From 2-02-FULL-66-14 sp964651335 (GTDB lineage Bacteria > Pseudomonadota > Gammaproteobacteria > Burkholderiales > SG8-39), in contig CAZYVT010000011.1 of assembly GCA_964651335.1 (NCBI GenBank), positions 1-64,000 on the forward strand: a stretch of DNA of 64,000 bases, read 5' to 3'. The notes beneath the pieces are model-generated. The model did no database searches. It saw only the letters and a list, made by a program, of their open reading frames with translations, and had not been told where the DNA came from. Shown one piece after another: positions 35,232-44,395 of the stretch (position 1 is its first letter; each line of letters starts with the position of its first letter). Position numbers and translations under genes: made by a program.

Positions 35232-36971
35232 TCAGTGTCCCCGCGCCACCCCTTCCCTTCTTGGATCCGCCCCACCCCGCCAGCCGCCCGGAACACTCTC
35301 GATCAAGTGCAGTCCACTGGTGAGGTCGATCGCGCTCACCTCGTGCCCGCGCTCGCGCAGCGCCGGCGCGAGCAACTCGTACACCGTGCCGCGCTCGATC
35401 TCGGTCGGGCCGTTGCGGCTGCCGAAGTTGGGGAGCGCCACAGCCGCCTGCGCTTCGAGCTTCCAGTCCAGCACCGCGACCAGCGCCTTTGCAACGTAGT
35501 TGATGATCGCGGGCCCGCCGGGCGACCCTGCAATGAGACGGAGATTACCTTTCGCGTCGAACACCAGCGTGGGCGCCATGCTGCTGCGCGGCCGCTTGCC
35601 GGGCTCGACGCGATTGGCGACCGGGCGGCCGTCGCGCTCGGGAACGAACGAGAAATCGGTGAGCTGGTTGTTGAGGAGGAAACCCCGCACCATGATGCGG
35701 CTGCCGAACGCGTCCTCGATCGTCGTGGTCAAGGCCACTGCATCACCGCGCCGGTCGACGATCGAGACGTGGCTGGTACCGGTGAATTCCGTTTCCGCCG
35801 CTTCGCCGAGCAATGAGGACGCCGCCCGCGGCATGCCGGGCTGTGCCTGCCCCATGGAGCGCTCGCCCATGAGCCGGGCGCGTTCGTCGAGGTAGGCAGC
35901 GTCGAGCAGGCCTACGATCGGCTGCGGTACGAACGCGGGATCGGCGATGTAGCGGGCGCGATCGGCGTAGGCCAGCCGGCCGGCCTCGGAAAAAAAGTGC
36001 ACGGCGTCGGCGGAGTTGGGCGGCGCGCGCCTGAATTCGGTGCGCTCGAGGATTCCCAGGATCTGAAGCACCGTCACACCGCCAGCGCTCGGCGGTCCCA
36101 TGCTGCAGATCCGGTGCCCGCGATACGGTCCGCACACCGGCTCACGTTCCAGCGCCACGTAATTTGCAAAGTCATTCAGTGCGAGGTCGCCGGGTTTCGC
36201 ATGTGCGCGTACGGCGCGCACGATGTCTTCCGCGATTGCGCCTGAGTAGAACGCATCGGCGCCGAACCTGGCGATCGCGCGCAGCGTGGCCGCGTACTCG
36301 GTATTGACAATGCGCTCGCCGACGGGCCGTGCGCGATCACCCCCGCCGTAATACAGGCGGCGCGCGGATGGATCGTTGCGCAGCGCGCTCTCGCGCTCGA
36401 GCAGCCGATTGAGCCGTGGCGATGTGGGAAAACCGGATTCGGCGAGACGGATCGCCGGCTGAAAGAGCCGCGCCCAAGGCAACCGCCCATGGCGGCGATG
36501 CGCGAGTTCGAGCATGCGCAAGGCGCCCGGAACGCCGACCGAGCGGCCGCTCTCGATCCCCTTTTCCCGCGCCAGCGGCCGACCCGAGGCGTCCAGAAAG
36601 CGGTCCGGGCGCGCCGCCGCCGGCGCGGTCTCGCGACCGTCGTAGCTGCGCACGCGCCGTTCTGCTTTCGACCAGTGCAGCAGAAAGGCGCCGCCGCCGA
36701 TTCCCGAGGATTGCGGCTCGACCAGCCCGAGCACCATTTGGACTGCGATCGCGGCGTCCACGGCGCTGCCGCCTGCGCGCAGGATTTCAACACCGGCTGC
36801 CACCGCGAGCGGATTCGCCGCCACCACCATGAAGCGGGCGGCGAGGACAGCCTGTTTCTCTACCCGCCCGATGGCTGTTTCGGGCTGCGGCTGCGCGAGC
36901 GGAGCCTGTGCCGGGACCGCCGGGGCCGCGAGCGCCAGCAGCAGTGCCGCTGAAATCGCGAAAGTGCGCAT
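35232..36971 (-). CDS. ggt: gamma-glutamyltranspeptidase
   Basis: A 579-aa periplasmic Ntn-hydrolase that removes gamma-glutamyl groups from glutathione. A signal peptide of ~22 residues is followed by the large-subunit motif EPQSSGIGGGAFLLHW. Autocleavage is expected before Thr399 in FTGTSHVSIVD, matching TTHYSV of E. coli Ggt. SSMAPTLVF and AGSPGGPAIINYV complete the active site. It is divergent from the oxidoreductase operon across a 72-bp gap. No strong Shine-Dalgarno sequence is seen. Confidence 0.95.
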   Translation of the reverse strand: MRTFAISAALLLALAAPAVPAQAPLAQPQPETAIGRVEKQAVLAARFMVVAANPLAVAAGVEILRAGGSAVDAAIAVQMVLGLVEPQSSGIGGGAFLLHWSKAERRVRSYDGRETAPAAARPDRFLDASGRPLAREKGIESGRSVGVPGALRMLELAHRRHGRLPWARLFQPAIRLAESGFPTSPRLNRLLERESALRNDPSARRLYYGGGDRARPVGERIVNTEYAATLRAIARFGADAFYSGAIAEDIVRAVRAHAKPGDLALNDFANYVALEREPVCGPYRGHRICSMGPPSAGGVTVLQILGILERTEFRRAPPNSADAVHFFSEAGRLAYADRARYIADPAFVPQPIVGLLDAAYLDERARLMGERSMGQAQPGMPRAASSLLGEAAETEFTGTSHVSIVDRRGDAVALTTTIEDAFGSRIMVRGFLLNNQLTDFSFVPERDGRPVANRVEPGKRPRSSMAPTLVFDAKGNLRLIAGSPGGPAIINYVAKALVAVLDWKLEAQAAVALPNFGSRNGPTEIERGTVYELLAPALRERGHEVSAIDLTSGLHLIESVPGGWRGGADPRREGVARGH

Positions 36972-37043
36972 CTGTTTAATCTAGCTCAACTCTCGCCCCG
37001 GCCCCCTCACTAGCATGGCCACTGGAGGACAGCCAGGGAAACC

Positions 37044-37634
37044 GTGTTCCAGATACGCATTCATGGCCGCGGCGGCCAGGGCGTGGTGACCGCCGCGGAG
37101 ATGCTCTCGATCGCGGCATTTCGCGAAGGCCGGCACGCACAAGCTTTCCCGAGTTTCGGCTCGGAACGTACCGGAGCGCCGGTGGTCGCCTATTGTCGCA
37201 TCAACGACCGCGAGATCCGGCTGCGCGAGCCGATCCTGCAACCCGATGCGCTGATCATCCAGGACCCGACGCTGCTGCACCAGGTCGACGTGTTCGGCGG
37301 GCTGGCGAAGGACGGTTACATCCTGATCAACACCACGCGCACCTTCGACGCGCTCGGCGTGGGCGAATTCGTGCGCGACTTCGACGCCGGGCATCTGTGC
37401 ACGGTGCCCGCAACGGAACTCGCGCTCAGGCACGTCGGCCGACCGGTGCCGAATGCCGCGCTGCTCGGCGGCTTTGCCGCCGCATCGGGCCGCATTTCGC
37501 TCGCGTCGGTCGCCGCTGCGATTCGGGAGACCTTCACCGGCAAGATCGCCGAGGGCAACGTGGCAGCCGCCACCGCAGCGTACGAACACGTGATGAAGAA
37601 AATCGGCGAGACGAGCCATGCTCAGGCAAATTGA
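37044..37634 (+). CDS. 2-oxoacid:ferredoxin oxidoreductase, gamma subunit
   Basis: A 196-aa gamma chain, GTG start. IRIHGRGGQGVVTAAEML opens the domain and FGSERTGAPVVAYCRI is the conserved CoA/TPP-proximal segment. First gene of a gamma-alpha-beta-flavoprotein operon, overlapping alpha by 17 bp. The subunit set is closer to the phenylglyoxylate oxidoreductase (PadEFGHI)/pyruvate-type enzymes than to two-subunit KorAB. The substrate cannot be assigned from sequence. Confidence 0.88.
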   Translation: MFQIRIHGRGGQGVVTAAEMLSIAAFREGRHAQAFPSFGSERTGAPVVAYCRINDREIRLREPILQPDALIIQDPTLLHQVDVFGGLAKDGYILINTTRTFDALGVGEFVRDFDAGHLCTVPATELALRHVGRPVPNAALLGGFAAASGRISLASVAAAIRETFTGKIAEGNVAAATAAYEHVMKKIGETSHAQAN

Positions 37635-38871
37635 GGGTTCGCGCGCGGTCGCCGAAGCCGTCGCGCTCTGCCGCCCCGAGGTGATCTGCGCATACCCCAT
37701 TTCGCCGCAGACGCATATCGTCGAGGCGCTCGGCGAAATGGTGAAAGCGGGCGAGGTGCCGCGCTGCGAATTCATCAACGTGGAATCCGAATTCGCCGCC
37801 ATGTCGGTCGCGATTGGCGCTTCGGCCGCCGGCGCGCGCGCCTACACGGCGACCGCGAGCCAGGGGCTGCTGTACATGGCGGAGGCGGTGTTCAACGCCT
37901 CCGGCCTCGGCCTGCCGATCGTGATGACGGTGGCCAACCGCGCGATCGGCGCGCCGATCAACATCTGGAACGACCACACCGATGCGATGAGCCAGCGCGA
38001 TTGCGGCTGGCTCCAGCTGTTTGCGGAAAACAACCAGGAAGCGCTCGACCTCCATATCCAGGCGTTTCGCCTGGGCGAGGAACTGTCGCTGCCGGTCATG
38101 GTGTGCATGGATGGCTTCATCCTGACCCACGCCTTCGAGCGCGTGGACATGCCGTCGCAGGAGCAGGTGGATGCGTATCTGCCGCCGTTCGAACCCAGGC
38201 AAGTGCTCGATCCTGCGGACCCGGTGTCGATCGGCGCAATGGTCGGTCCTGAAGCGTTCATGGAGGTACGCTACCTCGCGCACGCAAAACAGATGCGCGC
38301 GCTCGAACTGATTCCGGGCTGGTGCGAGGAGTTCAGGCGCGCGTTCGGGCGCGACACCGGCGGGCTCGTGCACACGTACCGCTGCGAGGATGCCGACACG
38401 ATCGTCGTGGCGCTCGGCTCGGTGCTGGGCACGGTCAAGGACACTGTGGACGAGATGCGAGAGCGCGGCGCGAAGATCGGCGTGCTGGGGATCACGTGCT
38501 TTCGCCCCTGGCCATCGGCCGCCGTGCGCTCGGCCCTGGCGCGCGCGACGCGGGTGATCGTGCTCGAGAAAAGCCTTGCGGTAGGGCTGGGCGGAATCGT
38601 GTCCACCAACGTGCGCACCTCGTACTCCGGCCGCCCGGATGCCGTGCATACCGTGATCGCGGGGCTTGGCGGGCGCTCGATCACGCGGGCGTCGCTCGCG
38701 CACGCGTTCGGCGAAGCGCTCGAAGGCCGGCTCGAGCCGCTGACGTTCCTCGACCTCGACCGCCCGCTCGTCGAGCGCGCGCTGGCGCGCGAGCGGGAAG
38801 TGCGGCGATCGGGCCCGCTCGCCGAGAATATCCTGCGCGATCTCAGGACAGTCGCTTCGCGCATCGGCTGA
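37618..38871 (+). CDS. 2-oxoacid:ferredoxin oxidoreductase, alpha subunit
   Basis: A 417-aa alpha chain with the pyrimidine-side domain (AYPISPQTHIVEALGEMV, EFINVESEFAAMSVAIGAS, TATASQGLLYMAE) and the transketolase-C-like domain after ~260 (ALGSVLGTVKDTVDEMRERG). Length and segment order match the 417-aa class of phenylglyoxylate/pyruvate oxidoreductase alpha subunits. Followed by beta after 10 bp. Confidence 0.92.
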   Translation: MLRQIEGSRAVAEAVALCRPEVICAYPISPQTHIVEALGEMVKAGEVPRCEFINVESEFAAMSVAIGASAAGARAYTATASQGLLYMAEAVFNASGLGLPIVMTVANRAIGAPINIWNDHTDAMSQRDCGWLQLFAENNQEALDLHIQAFRLGEELSLPVMVCMDGFILTHAFERVDMPSQEQVDAYLPPFEPRQVLDPADPVSIGAMVGPEAFMEVRYLAHAKQMRALELIPGWCEEFRRAFGRDTGGLVHTYRCEDADTIVVALGSVLGTVKDTVDEMRERGAKIGVLGITCFRPWPSAAVRSALARATRVIVLEKSLAVGLGGIVSTNVRTSYSGRPDAVHTVIAGLGGRSITRASLAHAFGEALEGRLEPLTFLDLDRPLVERALAREREVRRSGPLAENILRDLRTVASRIG

Positions 38872-38881
38872 GACAGAAGCC

Positions 38882-39874
38882 ATGCCCTTCCAACCAGTCA
38901 AGTTCTACCAGACGGGCACCTTCACGGTCGGCAACCGGCTGCTCGTACCCGAAGAGCGTTCGGTGCAGGCGAACATGCGGCGCACGAATTCGCTCAATTC
39001 CGGACATCGCGCGTGCCAGGGCTGCGGCGAAGCGCTCGGCGCGCGCTACGCGATCGATGCGGCGATGCACGCGACCGGCAACCGGCTGGTGGCCGCAAAC
39101 GCGACCGGCTGCCTGGAGGTTTTCTCCACTCCCTATCCGGAGACTTCCTGGCAGATCCCGTGGATCCATTCGCTCTTCGGCAATGCGGCTGCGGTGGCAA
39201 CCGGCATCGCCGCGGCGATGAAGGTGAAGGGCAAGGCGGACGTGCGCGTGATCGCGCAAGGCGGCGACGGCGGCACCGCCGACATCGGGTTCGGTTGCCT
39301 CTCGGGGATGTTCGAGCGCAACGACGATGTGCTGTATCTCTGCTACGACAACGAGGCGTACATGAACACCGGCGTGCAGCGCTCCTCGGCGACGCCGCCC
39401 GCGGCACGCACCGCGACCACGGCGGCGGTGGGCGACGAGCCGGGCAACGTGTTCGGACAAGGCAAATATCTGCCGGCGATCGCCATGGCGCACGGTATTC
39501 CGTATGTGGCGACCGCAACGGTCGCCGAGCTGCGCGACCTCGAGGCCAAGGTTCGCCGCGCGATGGAGATTCGCGGCGCGCGCTATATCCACATCTTCGT
39601 TCCCTGCCCGCTCGGCTGGGGGCACGCGTCGGAAGACACGATCCGCATCGCACGCCTGGCCAAGGAAACCGGCCTCTTTCCCGTATTCGAAGCCGAGCAT
39701 GGCGAGGTGGCGAGCGTATCGAAGATTCGCCGCAAAGTCCCGGTCGAGGAGTACCTGCGGCCGCAGCGGCGCTTTGCGCATCTGTTCGCCAAGCCGCCGC
39801 GCGTGGAGGTCATTGCGCGCCTGCAGGAAATCGCGAACCGCAATATCCGCCGCTACGGGCTCCTCGATGCTTAA
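38882..39874 (+). CDS. 2-oxoacid:ferredoxin oxidoreductase, beta subunit (TPP-binding)
   Basis: A 330-aa TPP subunit. Cluster cysteines are in HRACQGCGEALG and ATGCLEVFSTPYPETSW, and the TPP/Mg motif is QGGDGGTADIGFGCLSG with DNEAYMNTGVQRS. It carries no ferredoxin domain; that is supplied by the C-terminus of the next gene. Its stop overlaps the next ATG by 8 bp. Confidence 0.92.
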   Translation: MPFQPVKFYQTGTFTVGNRLLVPEERSVQANMRRTNSLNSGHRACQGCGEALGARYAIDAAMHATGNRLVAANATGCLEVFSTPYPETSWQIPWIHSLFGNAAAVATGIAAAMKVKGKADVRVIAQGGDGGTADIGFGCLSGMFERNDDVLYLCYDNEAYMNTGVQRSSATPPAARTATTAAVGDEPGNVFGQGKYLPAIAMAHGIPYVATATVAELRDLEAKVRRAMEIRGARYIHIFVPCPLGWGHASEDTIRIARLAKETGLFPVFEAEHGEVASVSKIRRKVPVEEYLRPQRRFAHLFAKPPRVEVIARLQEIANRNIRRYGLLDA

Positions 39875-41492
39875 GCCGTTCGCCATCACGCTCGATCCGG
39901 GATCGAGCCTCGCCAATCACACCGGCACCTGGCGCACCATGCGCCCGGAGTACGTCGATCGCCTGCCGCCCTGCAACTTCGCCTGCCCGGCGGGCGAGAA
40001 CATCCAGGGCTGGCTGTATCACGCCGAATCCGGCGACTACGAGAAGGCCTGGCGCCTGCTCACCGAGGACAACCCGCTGCCGGCGGTGATGGGCCGCGTC
40101 TGCTATCACCCGTGCGAGACTTCGTGCAACCGCGCAGGCCTCGATTCGACGGTCGGCATCAATTCGGTCGAGCGCTTCCTCGGCGACGAGGCGCTGCGCC
40201 GCGGCTGGATGTTTGAAAAACCCGCGAATCGAACCGGTAAGCGGGTACTGGTGGTAGGCGCAGGACCGTCGGGACTTTCGGCCGCCTATCACCTCGCACG
40301 CCTCGGTCATGGCGTCGCGATCCACGAAGCCGGATCGCTCGCCGGCGGCATGATGCGCTTCGGCATTCCGAAATACCGGCTGCCACGCGACGTGCTGGAA
40401 GCGGAAGTCGCGCGCATCCTCGACTTGGGCGTCGAGCTGAAGCTGAACGCCAAGGTTTCGAACATTCTCGATACGATGAAGGCGGGTCGCTTCGACGCCG
40501 CCTTTCTTGCCGCAGGCGCGCATATCGCGAAGCGCGCCTATATCCCGGCCGGCAGCGCGGCGCGCATGCTCGACGCAGTCTCGGTGCTGCGCAGCATGGA
40601 AGGCGAGGAAAAACCCCTGCTCGGCCGGCGCGTGGTCGTGTACGGGGGCGGCAATACTGCGATCGACATGGCGCGTACGGCAAAACGCCTCGGCGCGACC
40701 GAGTCGATCATCGTCTACCGCCGCACGCGCGAGCGGATGCCGGCGCACGATTTCGAGGTCGAGGAGGCGCTGCAGGAAGGCGTGCTGATCAAGTGGCTCT
40801 CGACCATCAAGCAGGCCGGCGAGACCTCGATCACCGTGGAAAAAATGGTACTCGATGCAACGGGAAGTCCGCAGCCGACCGGAGAGTACGAAATGCTCGC
40901 TGCGGATTCGGTGGTGCTCGCGCTCGGCCAGGACGTCGATCTGTCGCTGCTCGAGGGCGTGCCCGGGCTCGAAGTGCAGGACGGAGCGGTCAAGGTCGGC
41001 ACCGACATGATGACCGGTTGCGCCGGAATATTCGCCGGCGGCGACATGGTGCCGGCAGAGCGCACCGTAACGGTCGCGGTCGGCCACGGCAAGAAGGCGG
41101 CACGCTGCATCGATGCGTGGCTGCGCGGCACGCGCTTCGCGCCGCCGTCCAGACACGAGGCCGCACCGTACGAGCGGCTCAATACCTGGTACTACTCGGA
41201 TGCGCCGAAGACCGTCCTTCCGGTGCTCGACATCATCCGGCGGCAGTCGACGTTCGACGAAGTGGTGAGCGGCCTGGACGAGTCGAATGCGCTCTACGAG
41301 GCGCGCAGGTGCCTTTCCTGCGGCAACTGCTTCGAGTGCGACAACTGTTACGGCGTCTGCCCGGACAACGCTGTGATCAAGCTCGGGCCCGGAAAGCGTT
41401 TCAGATTCAACTATGACTATTGCAAAGGCTGCGGCATCTGCGTCGCGGAATGTCCTTGCGGCGCGATCCGCATGGTTCCTGAGGAGATCTGA
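39867..41492 (+). CDS. NAD(P)-linked flavoprotein fused to 2[4Fe-4S] ferredoxin (GltD-like)
   Basis: A 541-aa electron-transfer subunit. N-terminal cysteines (CNFACPAGENI; VCYHPCETSCNR) bind clusters as in GltD/NfnB. FAD site VVGAGPSGLSAAYHLARLG and NAD(P) site VYGGGNTAIDMARTAKRLG follow. The last ~80 residues are a ferredoxin (CGNCFECDNCYGVCPDNA; CKGCGICVAECPCGA). It probably lets the oxidoreductase reduce NAD(P)+ directly, as the FAD subunit does in phenylglyoxylate oxidoreductase. ATG 39867 overlaps the beta stop. Confidence 0.9.
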   Translation: MLKPFAITLDPGSSLANHTGTWRTMRPEYVDRLPPCNFACPAGENIQGWLYHAESGDYEKAWRLLTEDNPLPAVMGRVCYHPCETSCNRAGLDSTVGINSVERFLGDEALRRGWMFEKPANRTGKRVLVVGAGPSGLSAAYHLARLGHGVAIHEAGSLAGGMMRFGIPKYRLPRDVLEAEVARILDLGVELKLNAKVSNILDTMKAGRFDAAFLAAGAHIAKRAYIPAGSAARMLDAVSVLRSMEGEEKPLLGRRVVVYGGGNTAIDMARTAKRLGATESIIVYRRTRERMPAHDFEVEEALQEGVLIKWLSTIKQAGETSITVEKMVLDATGSPQPTGEYEMLAADSVVLALGQDVDLSLLEGVPGLEVQDGAVKVGTDMMTGCAGIFAGGDMVPAERTVTVAVGHGKKAARCIDAWLRGTRFAPPSRHEAAPYERLNTWYYSDAPKTVLPVLDIIRRQSTFDEVVSGLDESNALYEARRCLSCGNCFECDNCYGVCPDNAVIKLGPGKRFRFNYDYCKGCGICVAECPCGAIRMVPEEI

Positions 41493-41494
41493 CG

Positions 41495-41998
41495 ATGAAT
41501 CCGGCCAGACCGATTCGCAGCAGCGAAGAGCTGCTGGCCCACGCGATCGGGATCGAGCGCGAGGCAGCGGCGCGCTACGCCGAGCTGGGCGAGCGCATGC
41601 GCGACCTGGGTAACGACGTGGTCGCCGAGCTGTTCCTGCGGCTGGCCGGGATGGAGCGGAAGCATGAACAGGAATTGGAGCTTCGTGCGCAGGGCCTCAA
41701 CCTGCCGAAGATCGCTCCGGGCGAATACGCCTGGCTCGAGGACCATGCGCCTGAGACAGCGGCTCACAACCTGGTGCTGAGCCTGCTCACGCCTCACAGC
41801 GCGCTGAAGGTCGCGCTGGAGGCGGAAAAGCGGGCGCTGGCGTTTTTCGAGACTGCCCGCACACAAGCCCCGGATCCGAAACTCGCAGCGCTCGCGGCGC
41901 AAATGGCCGCCGAGGAAGGCGTCCACGTCGCGTGGGTGCAGAGCGCGATCCGCAGGACGCCCGATCCGGTGGTCGACTGGGCGGCGGTGTTCGGCTAG
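41495..41998 (+). CDS. ferritin-like/rubrerythrin-family diiron protein
   Basis: A 167-aa four-helix protein. Four carboxylate helices carry IEREAAARYAEL, MERKHEQELE, LEAEKRALAFFE and AAEEGVHVAWVQ, a plausible diiron site with two ExxH-like pairs. No rubredoxin domain is present. It begins 3 bp after the flavoprotein stop (GAGGAG upstream), so it is part of the operon. It could detoxify peroxide or oxygen near the oxygen-sensitive oxidoreductase; that role is inferred. Confidence 0.8.
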   Translation: MNPARPIRSSEELLAHAIGIEREAAARYAELGERMRDLGNDVVAELFLRLAGMERKHEQELELRAQGLNLPKIAPGEYAWLEDHAPETAAHNLVLSLLTPHSALKVALEAEKRALAFFETARTQAPDPKLAALAAQMAAEEGVHVAWVQSAIRRTPDPVVDWAAVFG

Positions 41999-42023
41999 AC
42001 GGAGCGGCCCGCGCGAGAGCGCT

Positions 42024-42899
42024 TCAACCACGTTTTGCCAACTGCATCCGGATCCGCAGCAGTTCGCGGCGGCGCTTCGCGCTCGTCCTGGGAAAGGCAA
42101 GCCTGAGTTCCTTGAGCGCGTCGACGATGATCCGGGAGATGATCAACCGGGCGTTGTCCTTGTCGTCGGCTGGAACCACGTACCAGGGGGCATGGCGCGT
42201 GCTGGTCGCGCTCAGGCAGTCCGCATAGGCTTTCATGTAATCCGTCCAATACTTTCTCTCCTCGATGTCGGCGAGACTGAATTTCCAGTTCTTCTCCGGC
42301 TCGTCGATACGCGCAAGAAAACGCCGGCGCTGCTCGTCCCTGGAAAGGTGGAGGAAGAACTTGATAATCCGAGTGCCATTGCGAAACAGATGCCTTTCCA
42401 GCCCGCGAATGGAACGGTACCGGTCCCGCCAGATCCTGCTCATGTCGAGCACCTCGTGCGGAATGCGCTCACTGCGCAGGATCTTCGGATGCACGCGGAC
42501 GATCAATACTTCCTCGTAGTAGGAGCGATTGAAGATTCCGATCCGCCCACGCTCCGGCAGGCAACGGGTCGTTCTCCAGAGAAAATCGTGGTCGAGTTCC
42601 GAGTCGCTCGGATGCTTGAAACTGTAGACTTGGCAGCCCTGCGGATTCACGCCCGACATGACGTGCTTGATGACCCCGTCCTTGCCGGCCGCGTCCATGG
42701 CCTGGAGGATGAGCAGCAGCGAGTAACTGTCGTTGGCGTAGAGAAGATGCTGTTGCTCGGCAAGCTCGGCAATGTGCGTTTCAAGAAGCTTCTTGTAGTG
42801 GGCCTTGGACTTGTACGCGCGCTTCACCTCCGTGGGCCATTTCCCGAGGTCGACCTTTTTCCCTTCGCGTACGCGAAAATCGCGTGGCTCGATCTTCAT
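42024..42899 (-). CDS. ppk2: polyphosphate kinase 2 (PPK2)
   Basis: A 291-aa soluble PPK2. Walker A AMDAAGKDG, the lid region with GRIGIFNRSYYEEVLIVRV, and EERKYWTDYMKAY match the family. These enzymes phosphorylate NDPs or NMPs with polyphosphate. It starts 13 bp after the AAA ATPase stop and may be the last gene of the TelA/SBP-OmpA operon. Convergent with the ferritin-like gene, gap 25 bp. Confidence 0.93.
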   Translation of the reverse strand: MKIEPRDFRVREGKKVDLGKWPTEVKRAYKSKAHYKKLLETHIAELAEQQHLLYANDSYSLLLILQAMDAAGKDGVIKHVMSGVNPQGCQVYSFKHPSDSELDHDFLWRTTRCLPERGRIGIFNRSYYEEVLIVRVHPKILRSERIPHEVLDMSRIWRDRYRSIRGLERHLFRNGTRIIKFFLHLSRDEQRRRFLARIDEPEKNWKFSLADIEERKYWTDYMKAYADCLSATSTRHAPWYVVPADDKDNARLIISRIIVDALKELRLAFPRTSAKRRRELLRIRMQLAKRG

Positions 42900-42912
42900 C
42901 TCCGGCGCCCGA

Positions 42913-44391
42913 TCAGTCTGCCCTTACCGTCCGATCTGCCGCCCATGCTCGCAGATAGGCAATTTTCTCCGCCATGACCACGGACAGAGGGCGGGTGCGT
43001 TGCAGCTCCGCAAGAAGATGGCCAGTTCCCACAACCTCGCCCTGCGCGTGCGCGGCGTACAGCGATGCGACGACAGCCTGCTCGATCTCCGCACCGGAAA
43101 AACCGTTTGATGCCTTGACCAGCGTCTGAAGATCGAATTTTGCCGGATCTTGTCGTCTCCGCCGCAAATGGATCTTCAGGATTTCCTCGCGCCCCGGGTC
43201 GTCGGGCAGATCGACAAAGAAAATCTCGTCGAGACGCCCCTTGCGCACCAATTCCGGGGGCAGCGCCGCGATGTCATTGGAAGTGGCGACAATAAAGACT
43301 CGGGTTGTGCGCTCCGCCATCCAAGTCAGCAGCGCACCAAGGATGCGGCGTGATTCGCCGCCATCGGCATCGTTATTGCTGGTCGCGACGCCTTTCTCGA
43401 TCTCGTCCATCCATAACACGCAGGGCGCCATTGCGTCGGACGCCTTCAACGCCTCGCGCAGATTGCGTTCGGTTTCGCCGAGGAACTTGTTGTACAGCGC
43501 GCCGAAGTCGAGGCGCATCAGCGGCACGGCCCACGCGCCCGCCGTCGCCTTCGCAGCCAGGCTCTTGCCGCACCCCTGCACGCCCAGCAACATGATGCCC
43601 TTCGGAACATCGAGTCCCAGCGCCATCGCGTCGCCGACAAATGCGTCGCGTCTCTGCTCCAGCCAGTGCTTCAGGCTACGCAGTCCGGCGACATCGGCGA
43701 AGCGCGCGGTGTCGATTTCGAAGCTCAGCACGCTGTTCTGCGCGAGCAGATCGTGCTTGCGGCTCACCAGCCGGTCGACGTCGGCCATGGTCAGCGCGCC
43801 GTCATCGGCAATCGCCTGGCGCACCAGGCGCCGCACGTCCTCGGCGCAAAGACCGGCCAGATGCGTCAACATCGCGTCAAACGCCTCGCGCTCGCCCTTG
43901 ACCGCAGCGCCCGCATGCGCCGTCTCCCAAGCGTGCACTTCGTCCTTGATGATGACCTTGATGACATCCTGGTCAGGAAGCGACAGCTGAAACCGTACCG
44001 TCAGCTTTTCCAGCTCCGGCGGCACGGGCACGCTGTAGCTGACGAAAATGACGGTGCGGGAGTTCGCCTCGTATTCGAGCGCGATCTTCTTCAGCAGGCG
44101 GACGTTGACCGGGTTGGCGAGATACGGGTGGAAGTCGAGCAGCACGTAGATGCCCGCCGGCCCGGTCGCGTCGATCTGGCGCAGCGCCTGGGTCGGATCG
44201 AGGCTCGGCGATCCGCCGCCGGACTGGCAGCCGCGCAGGCCTTCGGCCGCCGACCACATGAACAACTGCTGACTGTGCCCGCGCGCAATGCGCTGCAGCA
44301 GTTGCAGCACGCGGTTCTCCTCCTGGCTTTCAATCGCAATGAGAGGAAAGCGCGAGGCGATCATCACCTCCAGATCGCGCTGGTCGTTCAT
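42913..44391 (-). CDS. AAA+ ATPase (Ycf46-like)
   Basis: A 492-aa single-ring AAA+ protein. A ~240-residue N-terminal domain (MIASRFPLIAIESQEENRVL) precedes the AAA core, with Walker A LGVQGCGKSLAAK, pore-region MRLDFGALYNKFLGETERN, Walker B CVLWMDEIEKG and sensor-1/arginine-finger IVATSNDIAALPPELVRKGR. This layout is that of Ycf46/spastin-like proteins of unknown function. It lies 4 bp after the ABC ATPase gene, and is co-directional with TelA and the transporters. Confidence 0.88.
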   Translation of the reverse strand: MNDQRDLEVMIASRFPLIAIESQEENRVLQLLQRIARGHSQQLFMWSAAEGLRGCQSGGGSPSLDPTQALRQIDATGPAGIYVLLDFHPYLANPVNVRLLKKIALEYEANSRTVIFVSYSVPVPPELEKLTVRFQLSLPDQDVIKVIIKDEVHAWETAHAGAAVKGEREAFDAMLTHLAGLCAEDVRRLVRQAIADDGALTMADVDRLVSRKHDLLAQNSVLSFEIDTARFADVAGLRSLKHWLEQRRDAFVGDAMALGLDVPKGIMLLGVQGCGKSLAAKATAGAWAVPLMRLDFGALYNKFLGETERNLREALKASDAMAPCVLWMDEIEKGVATSNNDADGGESRRILGALLTWMAERTTRVFIVATSNDIAALPPELVRKGRLDEIFFVDLPDDPGREEILKIHLRRRRQDPAKFDLQTLVKASNGFSGAEIEQAVVASLYAAHAQGEVVGTGHLLAELQRTRPLSVVMAEKIAYLRAWAADRTVRAD

Positions 44392-44395
44392 GAAT

